Counted from the stretch's first letter, positions 20,863 to 34,718 are shown. The stretch: DNA of 64,000 nt from Tritrichomonas musculus (GCA_039105265.1 JAPFFF010000004.1:5809501-5873500); one strand, 5' to 3'. Notes: a model not told the origin generated them from the sequence alone. Numbers and translations: made by a program.

Positions 20863-21724
20863 AAAGGTCGTACAACTGAATTTTAACAGTAAAACTCAAC
20901 GATTGGTTTGTTAAAACTAATTATATTTTATTATTATAATAATAATCAGTTTTATAAATATTTGCGTCGTACAAAATTCAAATTAAAATAAAAACTAAAA
21001 GGATATAAGTATATATTAAATTTTCTTCAGAAAATAAATTTGAGTATTTTATTTCAATTTATTTTAATTATTTTTGATAAGAATTTTATAACACTTTATA
21101 AAAATTTAGAATAGCAATAACTTTTTATATAATTTATTCTAATCATTAATTCTTTTGATATCTTTTTATATGCTTTTAAAACATTAATTGTTATATAAAA
21201 ATAGTTATTATTATTGAAAAAATAAAATTCATTTTTTAGCTAAAAATGCAGAAAAATTGAATTTGTTGAATTATTAAATGATGATTTTAAAAAAATTGGA
21301 CGTTACAGGAGCCAAATGACGAATACAATTTTATTTATATGCATTTACTTTCTAATATATTTGAATTTCATTCCAAATCAAATGTCAGTTTTTTCTAAAA
21401 ATGAAGATTTAGTTGATTTGTTTCATAAATATAAAAAGTCTAATATTTCAGTTACTGAAGGATTTCGTCAAAAAGTAAAATATTATTTGTATAATACATA
21501 GTATATCCATTCAAATGACATCTATATTTTTTAAATGATGCAAATATATAAGAAATCGATATATATTGAATTTTAATTAAAGTCTTTATTTCAACCATTA
21601 CATTTTATAATATTGGATATAAAATATATAAATTATATATTATAATTATTAGATAAATTATTTATTAAGATAAATATAAATTTATTTAATTTTATTTTTT
21701 ATTCAATTTAGTTGTACGACCTTT
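20863..21724. mobile_element. hAT-like MITE, 862 bp, 8-bp target duplication
   Basis: Ends are inverted repeats AAAGGTCGTACAACT(G/A)AATT, flanked by a perfect direct repeat AAAGAAAT (20855-20862 and 21725-21732). The word TCGTACAA recurs just inside the left end (about 20968), as subterminal transposase sites do in hAT elements. It holds a 61-codon frame at 21316-21501 with a hydrophobic N-terminus that I do not trust as a gene. No transposase, so non-autonomous. Confidence 0.8.
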
Positions 21725-22012
21725 AAAGAAATTTGTATTATTATGAAAGCATCTAATTCAAAACAATAAAATTCAGAATAAAATGATTCTTAAATTCAAT
21801 TTTTTTTTCGTTATATCTTGTTATTTTTATTAATATAGTTATTTAATTTTGCTAAAAGATGATAGTTATATTTTTGTATTAGAAAATTAATATTTTTTTT
21901 CGATTTAATTGTTTTAAATATTGGATTTTGAGCATATATAATTTATTTTCATTTTATCTCATCTATAATAATAAATTTTTTGATAGTTAAATTGGCCGTT
22001 TAAAACAAAATT

Positions 22013-25762
<3,750 letters not shown>

Positions 25763-25936
25763 GTATATCTTTTTTCTTTATCTCTTTTTAATTGTTTTCA
25801 TAAAAATTAAATGAAATCTATTTATTTATTTTTCAATAATTTTTGAATAAAAAATTCAATGATGTTGTAAATATTTCTAAAGTTTACAAAAAACACAAAA
25901 ATTCATATATTACTATTATATATTAACATTCGCCTT

Positions 25937-27433
25937 TCACATAAAGTTGTACTTCTTTACAATAGGTCCTGCTTTTCTCGATCTAATAGAAAAAGGTGTA
26001 TTTAATCTGCTATTTGCTGCTCTAGCACTTAATGATTTAGGCATGAGCGGATTATCCCATTGGTTTATATTGACATTATCGTTGATATTTAATTGGAGGC
26101 TTTGAATCGTCTTTTTGGGCCCAGCGTTATTTCCACGTTCTATTTTTGCTCTCATATTTTCGTCGCTTGTGCTATCAAGATTAGGATCAATTTCAATTTC
26201 ATCATTACAATTAATGTTATCACTTTCACCAGTAGTTTCTTCGTTAGTTGTATACCCATTTTCATTGTAAAAAGATGGGATATCAAAATTTTCGAGTAGT
26301 TTGCTGCTTTTTGATTGGTCATGGCGAAATTTCTTTTTATTACTCAGAAAAGAAGGAAGAGAAGAAGTTGATTTTCCAGATGATATACGAAATGATTTAG
26401 ATCGAGACCTTTTTTTCTTGTTTACTTTAAGTAAATCAAAAGATCTCTCTTCAGAGTTAATAAAAGTAACACTTTCATACGTAACAGAAAGAGAATTTTC
26501 AATTTTGACAGGCTCTTCTTTTTCTGCATTTTCTTTAATTAAAACAATCCCACCAAAATTTTCATATTCTCCACAATAGTTTGATGCGCTAAAAACTGTT
26601 AAAACGCGGTTATCTAACGAATATTCAAAACCATCTTGAATTTGCTGGTGGGCTCTAATCAATAATCGATATCTATTTACCTTTAAAAAATTGTTAATCG
26701 CTGAATGACCAAATTCATAGCCAACGCCACGGGAAGATGCACGATAAAGATCAATGTCATCTGATGGGTCGGACCATAGTATTTCATCAGCTATCCCACC
26801 ATAAATTTCATTCAATGGTCTTACAATATTTTTCAATTGATCGATTTTTTGAAATTTTGGGCCAATTCCACCATGAACACAAATATAATTATTGTTTACG
26901 CATGCAACTAATGGAAGAGAGTTAAAAGCATCAATAAAGGCATCGAAAATCGCATTTGATTCATCTTCTTTTTTGTATATTTTCATTATTTCATCAAAAA
27001 AACCTGAGTTTGAGCATACACTTCGAAATTCATGATTTCCACGTAACAAATAAACATAATCTGGATATTTTGTCTTTAATGCGAAAATGAAGGTTGTAAC
27101 TGATAATGAATAATTGCCACGATCAACGATATCTCCCAAGAAGATAAAACGTTGTTTCGGAGGCAGACCATATTGTTGAAAAATGTTAAATAAGTCAAAA
27201 ACATGACCATGAAGATCGCCAACAATAATAAAATCGCCAGTTAAAATTATTTGAGTTTGCTCTTGAATAAAAATGTTTTTGGACTCTTTACATAAGTTGA
27301 TTAGTTCATTTTTCGAAAAAACAGGAAGCACCGGATGAGATTCTGAAAACTTCATAAGAACTTCTGAAAAAAAATTAAAAACATTACTGCAATGCATAAT
27401 AAAAAAAATAAATGCATGAAACAACTTTTTCAT
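25937..27433 (-). CDS. PPP-family Ser/Thr phosphatase (PP1-like) with long tail
   Basis: A 498-residue frame. All metal-binding signatures are present: GDLHG (72-76), GDIVDRG (100-106, with Ile where PP1 has Tyr/Phe), GNHE (132-135), then CVHGGIGP, RAHQ and FSASNYCGE, so it should be active. The domain ends near residue 310 and is followed by about 190 residues rich in Ser, Lys, Arg and Asn, probably disordered and regulatory. The first 26 residues (MKKLFHAFIFFIMHCSNVF) are hydrophobic and unlike PP1; a second Met at residue 27 (MKFSESHPVL) may be the real start. Trichomonads carry many PP1-like genes of this kind. It is convergent with the P4-ATPase gene, 174 bp apart. Confidence 0.88.
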   Translation of the reverse strand: MKKLFHAFIFFIMHCSNVFNFFSEVLMKFSESHPVLPVFSKNELINLCKESKNIFIQEQTQIILTGDFIIVGDLHGHVFDLFNIFQQYGLPPKQRFIFLGDIVDRGNYSLSVTTFIFALKTKYPDYVYLLRGNHEFRSVCSNSGFFDEIMKIYKKEDESNAIFDAFIDAFNSLPLVACVNNNYICVHGGIGPKFQKIDQLKNIVRPLNEIYGGIADEILWSDPSDDIDLYRASSRGVGYEFGHSAINNFLKVNRYRLLIRAHQQIQDGFEYSLDNRVLTVFSASNYCGEYENFGGIVLIKENAEKEEPVKIENSLSVTYESVTFINSEERSFDLLKVNKKKRSRSKSFRISSGKSTSSLPSFLSNKKKFRHDQSKSSKLLENFDIPSFYNENGYTTNEETTGESDNINCNDEIEIDPNLDSTSDENMRAKIERGNNAGPKKTIQSLQLNINDNVNINQWDNPLMPKSLSARAANSRLNTPFSIRSRKAGPIVKKYNFM

Positions 27434-27568
27434 AGAAAAAGGTTAACGTATTGAAAAAATATTTTTTTTATATTCTTATTTATCCATTTTAAAAAAATTA
27501 TTTTAATAGTAATTTTAAAAATTTATATATTTAAATAATATTATAATCATATATTCATCATAATAATG

Positions 27569-28270
27569 TAGGCCTTCATTTTTAGACCTTTGGACATTGA
27601 TATTTTTTGGTCTATTAGACCAGCTAAATATACATTGAAATATAATCATTAAATTTTTTAAAATTTTTACATAAAATAAAAGATTTTTCTAATAAATAGT
27701 ATTTTTAATCAAACAAACAGTAGTCAAAAATACCAGTTATAGGCTAATTTAGGCTAATATATAATATTTAAATAAATCTTATAATTTCTCCACTTTTTAT
27801 GAGATTTTTTAAATTCCGCCAATGCTTTTTTAATTCAAAAAAATTCTGAAAAAATTCACTTTTTCAAGAAAAAAATCTTGGTTTTTTCGTGGTCTAACAA
27901 AAGTGCCATCTTGGTCTAAAAAACCGATTTTTTTGTTATTTGAATGCTTTACAATCACTTTTAATAGCTTTACATGGTCTAAAGGAGACCGTTTGATTGG
28001 TCTAAATCTTTTCCAACTAAAAAGCATTATAAGCATACAAATTTTTGAATATCAATCCAAAATTGAAATAAAAAAATAAGTATAGCAAGTTTTACTTTAG
28101 TTTTTTAAAAAATATTATATCTGCATTGTATATTTCATAAAAAAACATATTTATTAAAAAAGTTTATAAACTTTCAAAATTTTTAAAATTTTTTTTTTAA
28201 AATTTTGATCTATTTTCTCTCAAAAAAAAAGACCATGTTTTTTATTCTTTGGTCTAAAAATGAAGCCCTA
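27569..28270. mobile_element. hAT-like MITE, 702 bp, with GGTCTA subterminal repeats
   Basis: Ends are inverted repeats TAGG(C/G)CTTCATTTTTAGACC, flanked by a perfect direct repeat TAATAATG (27561-27568 and 28271-28278). Within the element GGTCTA or its inverse occurs about eight times, in both orientations, typical of hAT subterminal binding sites. No transposase frame. A short open frame inside (27830-28036) reads through these repeats and is not a gene. Confidence 0.82.
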
Positions 28271-28278
28271 TAATAATG

Positions 28279-28640
28279 ATGTAATAATTTGAAAATTCAA
28301 AGAAAAAATGTTAATAATTATCATATTCTCAATTTAGATGATGAGAATTGTCATTAAAACCTCCTCTCTATTTTATGCAAATACCATTCATAATCGTTGT
28401 AATTATTTATCAATTTTTTCTTAGAAAGCTAACTCCCCTGCAGTAAGAGCAAGCAGTCTAAGCTTCAAAGACCAAGAAAGCAAACTTCTCTGCAGTTGAA
28501 GGAAGCAATCCAGTCTTTCTAATAAGCAAAATGGCGCTAAATTTCAAATAAAAAAATAACGTCAACGGTTTTTTTAACCAATGGATAGGTCAATTCATTT
28601 ATTAACCGCTTGTTTAATTCAAAAAGTTTGTAGTACTCAT
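28279..28640. other. Intergenic, no gene seen
   Basis: Contains a moderately G+C-richer patch at about 28430-28530 with the near-repeats CCCTGCAGTAAGAGCAAGCAG and CTCTGCAGTTGAAGGAAGCA. No coding frame or known RNA fold recognised. Confidence 0.45.
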
Positions 28641-28746
28641 TTTTTCTGAGATAAACTTTTTGTGTTCATACCGATCAATACCGATCATGTATTTCACCTT
28701 TACGAACGAACTTTTTTCGTGCCGATTTTTATAGACCCTGATTCTT
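28641..28746 (-). repeat. Solo end of a second Mutator-like element
   Basis: The last part reads, on the minus strand, GAATCAGGGTCTATAAAAAT then CGGCACGAA, matching the extreme tip of the inverted repeats of the 29454-40153 element with a few changes. No mate in the right orientation is found upstream, so this is a lone end of another copy or of a deleted element. Confidence 0.55.
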
Positions 28747-28779
28747 CAGCCCTTACCTCCAATTCAAATCAATAATTAT

Positions 28780-29110
28780 GGATCAACTAAAGTATAGTAA
28801 GGCTTTTCTGAGTCTCATTCAAAAAGTGGAAATCATTCAGAAAAAATAATCAAATAAAAATAATAAAAAAAGAATCTTTTTATGTTACAAAATTTTTACC
28901 GATTCTTACCGCCAGCCGCGGGGTCTCGACTCGGCTTCGCTTCGCTCAGCCTCGCTCGACGCCCGCTAGGCGGTATGTAGCCTCGGTAAAAATTATGTAA
29001 AAATATAAAAAGATTTGTTTTTTCAATTTTTTTATTTAGATTATTTTTTCTGAATGATTTCCACTTTTTGAAGGTTCTTCAGAAAAGCCTTACTATACTT
29101 TAGTTTATCC
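28780..29110. mobile_element. Palindromic hAT-like MITE with G+C-rich core (copy 1)
   Basis: A 331-bp element flanked by the perfect 8-bp direct repeat ATAATTAT (28772-28779 and 29111-29118). Arms of about 130 bp are nearly perfect inverted repeats starting GGATCAACTAAAGTATAGT. Between them lies a strikingly G+C-rich 67-bp core (28908-28974). A second copy in opposite orientation is at 43419-43736. No coding capacity. Confidence 0.85.
28908..28974 (+). other. G+C-rich core of the palindromic MITE
   Basis: 67 bp bounded by ACCGCC and GGCGGT, full of CpG (CTCGGCTTCGCTTCGCTCAG). It is identical, base for base in reverse complement, to 43541-43607 in the second copy, whereas the arms of the two copies differ at many positions. 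Confidence 0.8.
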
Positions 29111-29453
29111 ATAATTATTAATTAGTTGCTCGATATAATCATTTTAAGAACGTCTAACACTGTTAAAATATAAATAAATCAGCAGCAATAAAAAATTAAA
29201 TTATTTCAATTTTATAATAGAGACGGATGTAAACAACAAATATATAAGTATATAAATTTTGAATTATAAGATTTTAACAGTTATATCAGTATGACTCAAA
29301 AGAGCAAAAAACAAAAGAGTTTATATTTAAATATATTTGTTGTTTTTTACAACTATATTATGTGCAATATATATTAGATATAAAAGGAAAAATAAGTTAA
29401 AAACATATACTTGACTTGTACATTAGAAATATGAGTTATATATATATAAATGA

Positions 29454-29783
29454 GGGCAGAAGAATCGGGGTCTATTAAAATCGGCACGAAATATTTTACA
29501 ACAAGAAACTTTTTGAAAGATCCGACCAGGTAAAAAAATTACCACTTTTTGAGAGAAAAAGTTCTATCGTTGAGATGAACTTTTTGAGAGATTGAAATAA
29601 AACGGTTATAAAGGTGAATTATCTATTATATGAAAAAAGGCGCCCTTTTGTTTTGAAATTGGTATCGCATCAGAGCAAATGTATTATTATATTGGTTCCG
29701 CTGCTGATTCCACCAGCAGATTGTTTGTGATCGACGCAAAATAAGGAACCATTTTTAATTATAAATTGCCAGATGCGATATTA
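29454..29783 (+). repeat. Unique part of left terminal inverted repeat
   Basis: 330 bp, nearly identical to 39825-40153 in inverse. It holds three CTTTTTGA words in a row (about 29509, 29544, 29580) and a short palindrome GCTGATTCCACCAGCAG, candidates for transposase binding. It ends with CCAGATGCGATATTAAAATA, which merges into the first 135-bp unit. Confidence 0.85.
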
Positions 29784-32700
29784 AAATATCATTTACACGT
29801 AAACAGCAAGAAGGTAACCTCAATAAGGAAACTCAAAGCACGAACTAATAACAACACATTCCTCACTAAACGATCTCATAGTAATTGCTCAAAATCTCTG
29901 ATTTTACACAAATGTTGTAAATATCATTTACACGTAAACAGCAAGAAGGTAACCTCAATAAGGAAACTCAAAGCACGAACTAATAACAACACATTCCTCA
30001 CTAAACGATCTCATAGTAATTGCTCAAAATCTCTGATTTTACACAAATGTTGTAAATATCATTTACACGTAAACAGCAAGAAGGTAACCTCAATAAGGAA
30101 ACTCAAAGCACGAACTAATAACAGCACATTCCTCACTAAACGATCTCACAGTAATTGCTCAAAATCTCTGACTTTACACAAATGTTGTAAATATCATTTA
30201 CACGTAAACAGCAAGAAGGTAACCTCAATAAGGAAACTCAAAGCACGAACTAATAACAGCACATTCCTCACTAAACGATCTCATAGTAATTGCTCAAAAT
30301 CTCTGATTTTACACAAATGTTGTAAATATCATTTACACGTAAACAGCAAGAAGGTAACCTCAATAAGGAAACTCAAAGCACGAACTAATAACAACACATT
30401 CCTCACTAAACGATCTCATAGTAATTGCTCAAAATCTCTGATTTTACACAAATGTTGTAAATATCATTTACACGTAAACAGCAAGAAGGTAACCTCAATA
30501 AGGAAACTCAAAGCACGAACTAATAACAACACATTCCTCACTAAACGATCTCATAGTAATTGCTCAAAATCTCTGACTTTACACAAATGTTGTAAATATC
30601 ATTTACACGTAAACAGCAAGAAGGTAACCTCAATAAGGAAACTCAAAGCACGAACTAATAACAGCACATTCCTCACTAAACGATCTCATAGTAATTGCTC
30701 AAAATCTCTGATTTTACACAAATGTTGTAAATATCATTTACACGTAAACAGCAAGAAGGTAACCTCAATAAGGAAACTCAAAGCACGAACTAATAACAAC
30801 ACATTCCTCACTAAACGATCTCATAGTAATTGCTCAAAATCTCTGATTTTACACAAATGTTGTAAATATCATTTACACGTAAACAGCAAGAAGGTAACCT
30901 CAATAAGGAAACTCAAAGCACGAACTAATAACAACACATTCCTCACTAAACGATCTCATAGTAATTGCTCAAAATCTCTGACTTTACACAAATGTTGTAA
31001 ATATCATTTACACGTAAACAGCAAGAAGGTAACCTCAATAAGGAAACTCAAAGCACGAACTAATAACAGCACATTCCTCACTAAACGATCTCATAGTAAT
31101 TGCTCAAAATCTCTGATTTTACACAAATGTTGTAAATATCATTTACACGTAAACAGCAAGAAGGTAACCTCAATAAGAAAACTCAAAGCACGAACTAATA
31201 ACAACACATTCCTCACTAAACGGTCTCATAGTAATTGCTCAAAATCTCTGACTTTACACAAATGTTGTAAATATCATTTACACGTAAACAGCAAGAAGGT
31301 AACCTCAATAAGGAAACTCAAAGCACGAACTAATAACAGCACATTCCTCACTAAACGATCTCATAGTAATTGCTCAAAATCTCTGATTTTACACAAATGT
31401 TGTAAATATCATTTACACGTAAACAGCAAGAAGGTAACCTCAATAAGGAAACTCAAAGCACGAACTAATAACAGCACATTCCTCACTAAACGATCTCATA
31501 GTAATTGCTCAAAATCTCTGATTTTACACAAATGTTGTAAATATCATTTACACGTAAACAGCAAGAAGGTAACCTCAATAAGGAAACTCAAAGCACGAAC
31601 TAATAACAGCACATTCCTCACTAAACGATCTCATAGTAATTGCTCAAAATCTCTGATTTTACACAAATGTTGTAAATATCATTTACACGTAAACAGCAAG
31701 AAGGTAACCTCAATAAGGAAACTCAAAGCACGAACTAATAACAACACATTCCTCACTAAACGATCTCATAGTAATTGCTCAAAATCTCTGATTTTACACA
31801 AATGTTGTAAATATCATTTACACGTAAACAGCAAGAAGGTAACCTCAATAAGGAAACTCAAAGCACGAACTAATAACAACACATTCCTCACTAAACGATC
31901 TCATAGTAATTGCTCAAAATCTCTGACTTTACACAAATGTTGTAAATATCATTTACACGTAAACAGCAAGAAGGTAACCTCAATAAGGAAACTCAAAGCA
32001 CGAACTAATAACAGCACATTCCTCACTAAACGATCTCATAGTAATTGCTCAAAATCTCTGATTTTACACAAATGTTGTAAATATCATTTACACGTAAACA
32101 GCAAGAAGGTAACCTCAATAAGAAAACTCAAAGCACGAACTAATAACAACACATTCCTCACTAAACGATCTCATAGTAATTGCTCAAAATCTCTGATTTT
32201 ACACAAATGTTGTAAATATCATTTACACGTAAACAGCAAGAAGGTAACCTCAATAAGGAAACTCAAAGCACGAACTAATAACAGCACATTCCTCACTAAA
32301 CGATCTCACAGTAATTGCTCAAAATCTCTGATTTTACACAAATGTTGTAAATATCATTTACACGTAAACAGCAAGAAGGTAACCTCAATAAGGAAACTCA
32401 AAGCACGAACTAATAACAACACATTCCTCACTAAACGATCTCACAGTAATTGCTCAAAATCTCTGATTTTACACAAATGTTGTAAATATCATTTACACGT
32501 AAACAGCAAGAAGGTAACCTCAATAAGGAAACTCAAAGCACGAACTAATAACAACACATTCCTCACTAAACGATCTCATAGTAATTGCTCAAAATCTCTG
32601 ACTTTACACAAATGTTGTAAATATCATTTACACGTAAACAGCAAGAAGGTAACCTCAATAAGGAAACTCAAAGCACGAACTAATAACAGCACATTCCTCA

Positions 32701-34718
32701 CTAAACGATCTCATAGTAATTGCTCAAAATCTCTGACTTTACACAAATGTTGTAAATATCATTTACACGTAAACAGCAAGAAGGTAACCTCAATAAGGAA
32801 ACTCAAAGCACGAACTAATAACAGCACATTCCTCACTAAACGATCTCATAGTAATTGCTCAAAATCTCTGATTTTACACAAATGTTGTAAATATCATTTA
32901 CACGTAAACAGCAAGAAGGTAACCTCAATAAGGAAACTCAAAGCACGAACTAATAACAACACATTCCTCACTAAACGATCTCATAGTAATTGCTCAAAAT
33001 CTCTGATTTTACACAAATGTTGTAAATATCATTTACACGTAAACAGCAAGAAGGTAACCTCAATAAGGAAACTCAAAGCACGAACTAATAACAACACATT
33101 CCTCACTAAACGATCTCATAGTAATTGCTCAAAATCTCTGACTTTACACAAATGTTGTAAATATCATTTACACGTAAACAGCAAGAAGGTAACCTCAATA
33201 AGGAAACTCAAAGCACGAACTAATAACAGCACATTCCTCACTAAACGATCTCATAGTAATTGCTCAAAATCTCTGATTTTACACAAATGTTGTAAATATC
33301 ATTTACACGTAAACAGCAAGAAGGTAACCTCAATAAGGAAACTCAAAGCACGAACTAATAACAACACATTCCTCACTAAACGATCTCATAGTAATTGCTC
33401 AAAATCTCTGATTTTACACAAATGTTGTAAATATCATTTACACGTAAACAGCAAGAAGGTAACCTCAATAAGGAAACTCAAAGCACGAACTAATAACAAC
33501 ACATTCCTCACTAAACGATCTCATAGTAATTGCTCAAAATCTCTGATTTTACACAAATGTTGTAAATATCATTTACACGTAAACAGCAAGAAGGTAACCT
33601 CAATAAGGAAACTCAAAGCACGAACTAATAACAGCACATTCCTCACTAAACGATCTCATAGTAATTGCTCAAAATCTCTGATTTTACACAAATGTTGTAA
33701 ATATCATTTACACGTAAACAGCAAGAAGGTAACCTCAATAAGAAAACTCAAAGCACGAACTAATAACAACACATTCCTCACTAAACGATCTCATAGTAAT
33801 TGCTCAAAATCTCTGATTTTACACAAATGTTGTAAATATCATTTACACGTAAACAGCAAGAAGGTAACCTCAATAAGGAAACTCAAAGCACGAACTAATA
33901 ACAGCACATTCCTCACTAAACGATCTCATAGTAATTGCTCAAAATCTCTGACTTTACACAAATGTTGTAAATATCATTTACACGTAAACAGCAAGAAGGT
34001 AACCTCAATAAGGAAACTCAAAGCACGAACTAATAACAACACATTCCTCACTAAACGATCTCATAGTAATTGCTCAAAATCTCTGATTTTACACAAATGT
34101 TGTAAATATCATTTACACGTAAACAGCAAGAAGGTAACCTCAATAAGGAAACTCAAAGCACGAACTAATAACAACACATTCCTCACTAAACGATCTCACA
34201 GTAATTGCTCAAAATCTCTGATTTTACACAAATGTTGTAAATATCATTTACACGTAAACAGCAAGAAGGTAACCTCAATAAGGAAACTCAAAGCACGAAC
34301 TAATAACAACACATTCCTCACTAAACGATCTCATAGTAATTGCTCAAAATCTCTGATTTTACACAAATGTTGTAAATATCATTTACACGTAAACAGCAAG
34401 AAGGTAACCTCAATAAGGAAACTCAAAGCACGAACTAATAACAACACATTCCTCACTAAACGATCTCACAGTAATTGCTCAAAATCTCTGACTTTACACA
34501 AATGTTGTAAATATCATTTACACGTAAACAGCAAGAAGGTAACCTCAATAAGGAAACTCAAAGCACGAACTAATAACAACACATTCCTCACTAAACGATC
34601 TCACAGTAATTGCTCAAAATCTCTGACTTTACACAAATGTTGTAAATATCATTTACACGTAAACAACAATAATAAAATACGACAAATAATTCTTTATTTT
34701 AATCTTTATTTTTTTTAA
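29766..34718 (+). CDS. Open frame through the left array: 36 x 45-residue repeat protein (uncertain)
   Basis: An ATG in the unique arm (MPDAIL) leads into 36 exact 45-residue repeats and a 24-residue end, 1650 residues in all. Each repeat begins KYHLHVNSKKVTSIRKLKAR and ends SLILHKCC. It is strongly basic (8 Lys, 3 Arg per repeat, almost no acidic residue). Repeat junctions give H-x-C-C-x-x-H-x-H, a possible metal site. Other frames of the unit have stops. No domain is known to me. Either the frame is real and selected, or it is open by chance because 135 is divisible by three; I cannot decide from sequence alone. Confidence 0.3.
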   Translation: MPDAILKYHLHVNSKKVTSIRKLKARTNNNTFLTKRSHSNCSKSLILHKCCKYHLHVNSKKVTSIRKLKARTNNNTFLTKRSHSNCSKSLILHKCCKYHLHVNSKKVTSIRKLKARTNNSTFLTKRSHSNCSKSLTLHKCCKYHLHVNSKKVTSIRKLKARTNNSTFLTKRSHSNCSKSLILHKCCKYHLHVNSKKVTSIRKLKARTNNNTFLTKRSHSNCSKSLILHKCCKYHLHVNSKKVTSIRKLKARTNNNTFLTKRSHSNCSKSLTLHKCCKYHLHVNSKKVTSIRKLKARTNNSTFLTKRSHSNCSKSLILHKCCKYHLHVNSKKVTSIRKLKARTNNNTFLTKRSHSNCSKSLILHKCCKYHLHVNSKKVTSIRKLKARTNNNTFLTKRSHSNCSKSLTLHKCCKYHLHVNSKKVTSIRKLKARTNNSTFLTKRSHSNCSKSLILHKCCKYHLHVNSKKVTSIRKLKARTNNNTFLTKRSHSNCSKSLTLHKCCKYHLHVNSKKVTSIRKLKARTNNSTFLTKRSHSNCSKSLILHKCCKYHLHVNSKKVTSIRKLKARTNNSTFLTKRSHSNCSKSLILHKCCKYHLHVNSKKVTSIRKLKARTNNSTFLTKRSHSNCSKSLILHKCCKYHLHVNSKKVTSIRKLKARTNNNTFLTKRSHSNCSKSLILHKCCKYHLHVNSKKVTSIRKLKARTNNNTFLTKRSHSNCSKSLTLHKCCKYHLHVNSKKVTSIRKLKARTNNSTFLTKRSHSNCSKSLILHKCCKYHLHVNSKKVTSIRKLKARTNNNTFLTKRSHSNCSKSLILHKCCKYHLHVNSKKVTSIRKLKARTNNSTFLTKRSHSNCSKSLILHKCCKYHLHVNSKKVTSIRKLKARTNNNTFLTKRSHSNCSKSLILHKCCKYHLHVNSKKVTSIRKLKARTNNNTFLTKRSHSNCSKSLTLHKCCKYHLHVNSKKVTSIRKLKARTNNSTFLTKRSHSNCSKSLTLHKCCKYHLHVNSKKVTSIRKLKARTNNSTFLTKRSHSNCSKSLILHKCCKYHLHVNSKKVTSIRKLKARTNNNTFLTKRSHSNCSKSLILHKCCKYHLHVNSKKVTSIRKLKARTNNNTFLTKRSHSNCSKSLTLHKCCKYHLHVNSKKVTSIRKLKARTNNSTFLTKRSHSNCSKSLILHKCCKYHLHVNSKKVTSIRKLKARTNNNTFLTKRSHSNCSKSLILHKCCKYHLHVNSKKVTSIRKLKARTNNNTFLTKRSHSNCSKSLILHKCCKYHLHVNSKKVTSIRKLKARTNNSTFLTKRSHSNCSKSLILHKCCKYHLHVNSKKVTSIRKLKARTNNNTFLTKRSHSNCSKSLILHKCCKYHLHVNSKKVTSIRKLKARTNNSTFLTKRSHSNCSKSLTLHKCCKYHLHVNSKKVTSIRKLKARTNNNTFLTKRSHSNCSKSLILHKCCKYHLHVNSKKVTSIRKLKARTNNNTFLTKRSHSNCSKSLILHKCCKYHLHVNSKKVTSIRKLKARTNNNTFLTKRSHSNCSKSLILHKCCKYHLHVNSKKVTSIRKLKARTNNNTFLTKRSHSNCSKSLTLHKCCKYHLHVNSKKVTSIRKLKARTNNNTFLTKRSHSNCSKSLTLHKCCKYHLHVNNNNKIRQIILYFNLYFF
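29784..34664 (+). repeat. Left array: 36 full 135-bp units plus a partial
   Basis: Units are almost identical. Only about five positions vary and all changes I see are transitions: AAC/AGC, ATT/ACT, CAT/CAC, AGG/AGA and one CGA/CGG. Each unit junction has the perfect hairpin TGTAAATATCATTTACA (7-bp stem, 3-base loop). A three-unit pattern (S-I, N-I, N-T by encoded residues 24 and 40) recurs at units 4-6, 7-9, 14-16, 19-21 and 23-25, a sign of higher-order duplication. Confidence 0.95.

Noticed and set aside
21316-21501. 61-residue membrane-like protein
   Set aside because: Lies inside a MITE, AT-rich, hydrophobic by base composition, no known motif.
27830-28036. 68-residue protein in the MITE
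   Set aside because: The frame runs across GGTCTA subterminal repeats and lies wholly in a MITE.
28908-28974. tRNA or rRNA fragment in the G+C-rich core
   Set aside because: No acceptor, D or T arms can be drawn, and it matches no rRNA stretch I know. It is shared only with the sister MITE.
29784-34664. CRISPR-like array
   Set aside because: The units are directly adjacent 135-bp copies with no unique spacers, and the same array is present in inverse at the other end of a transposon.
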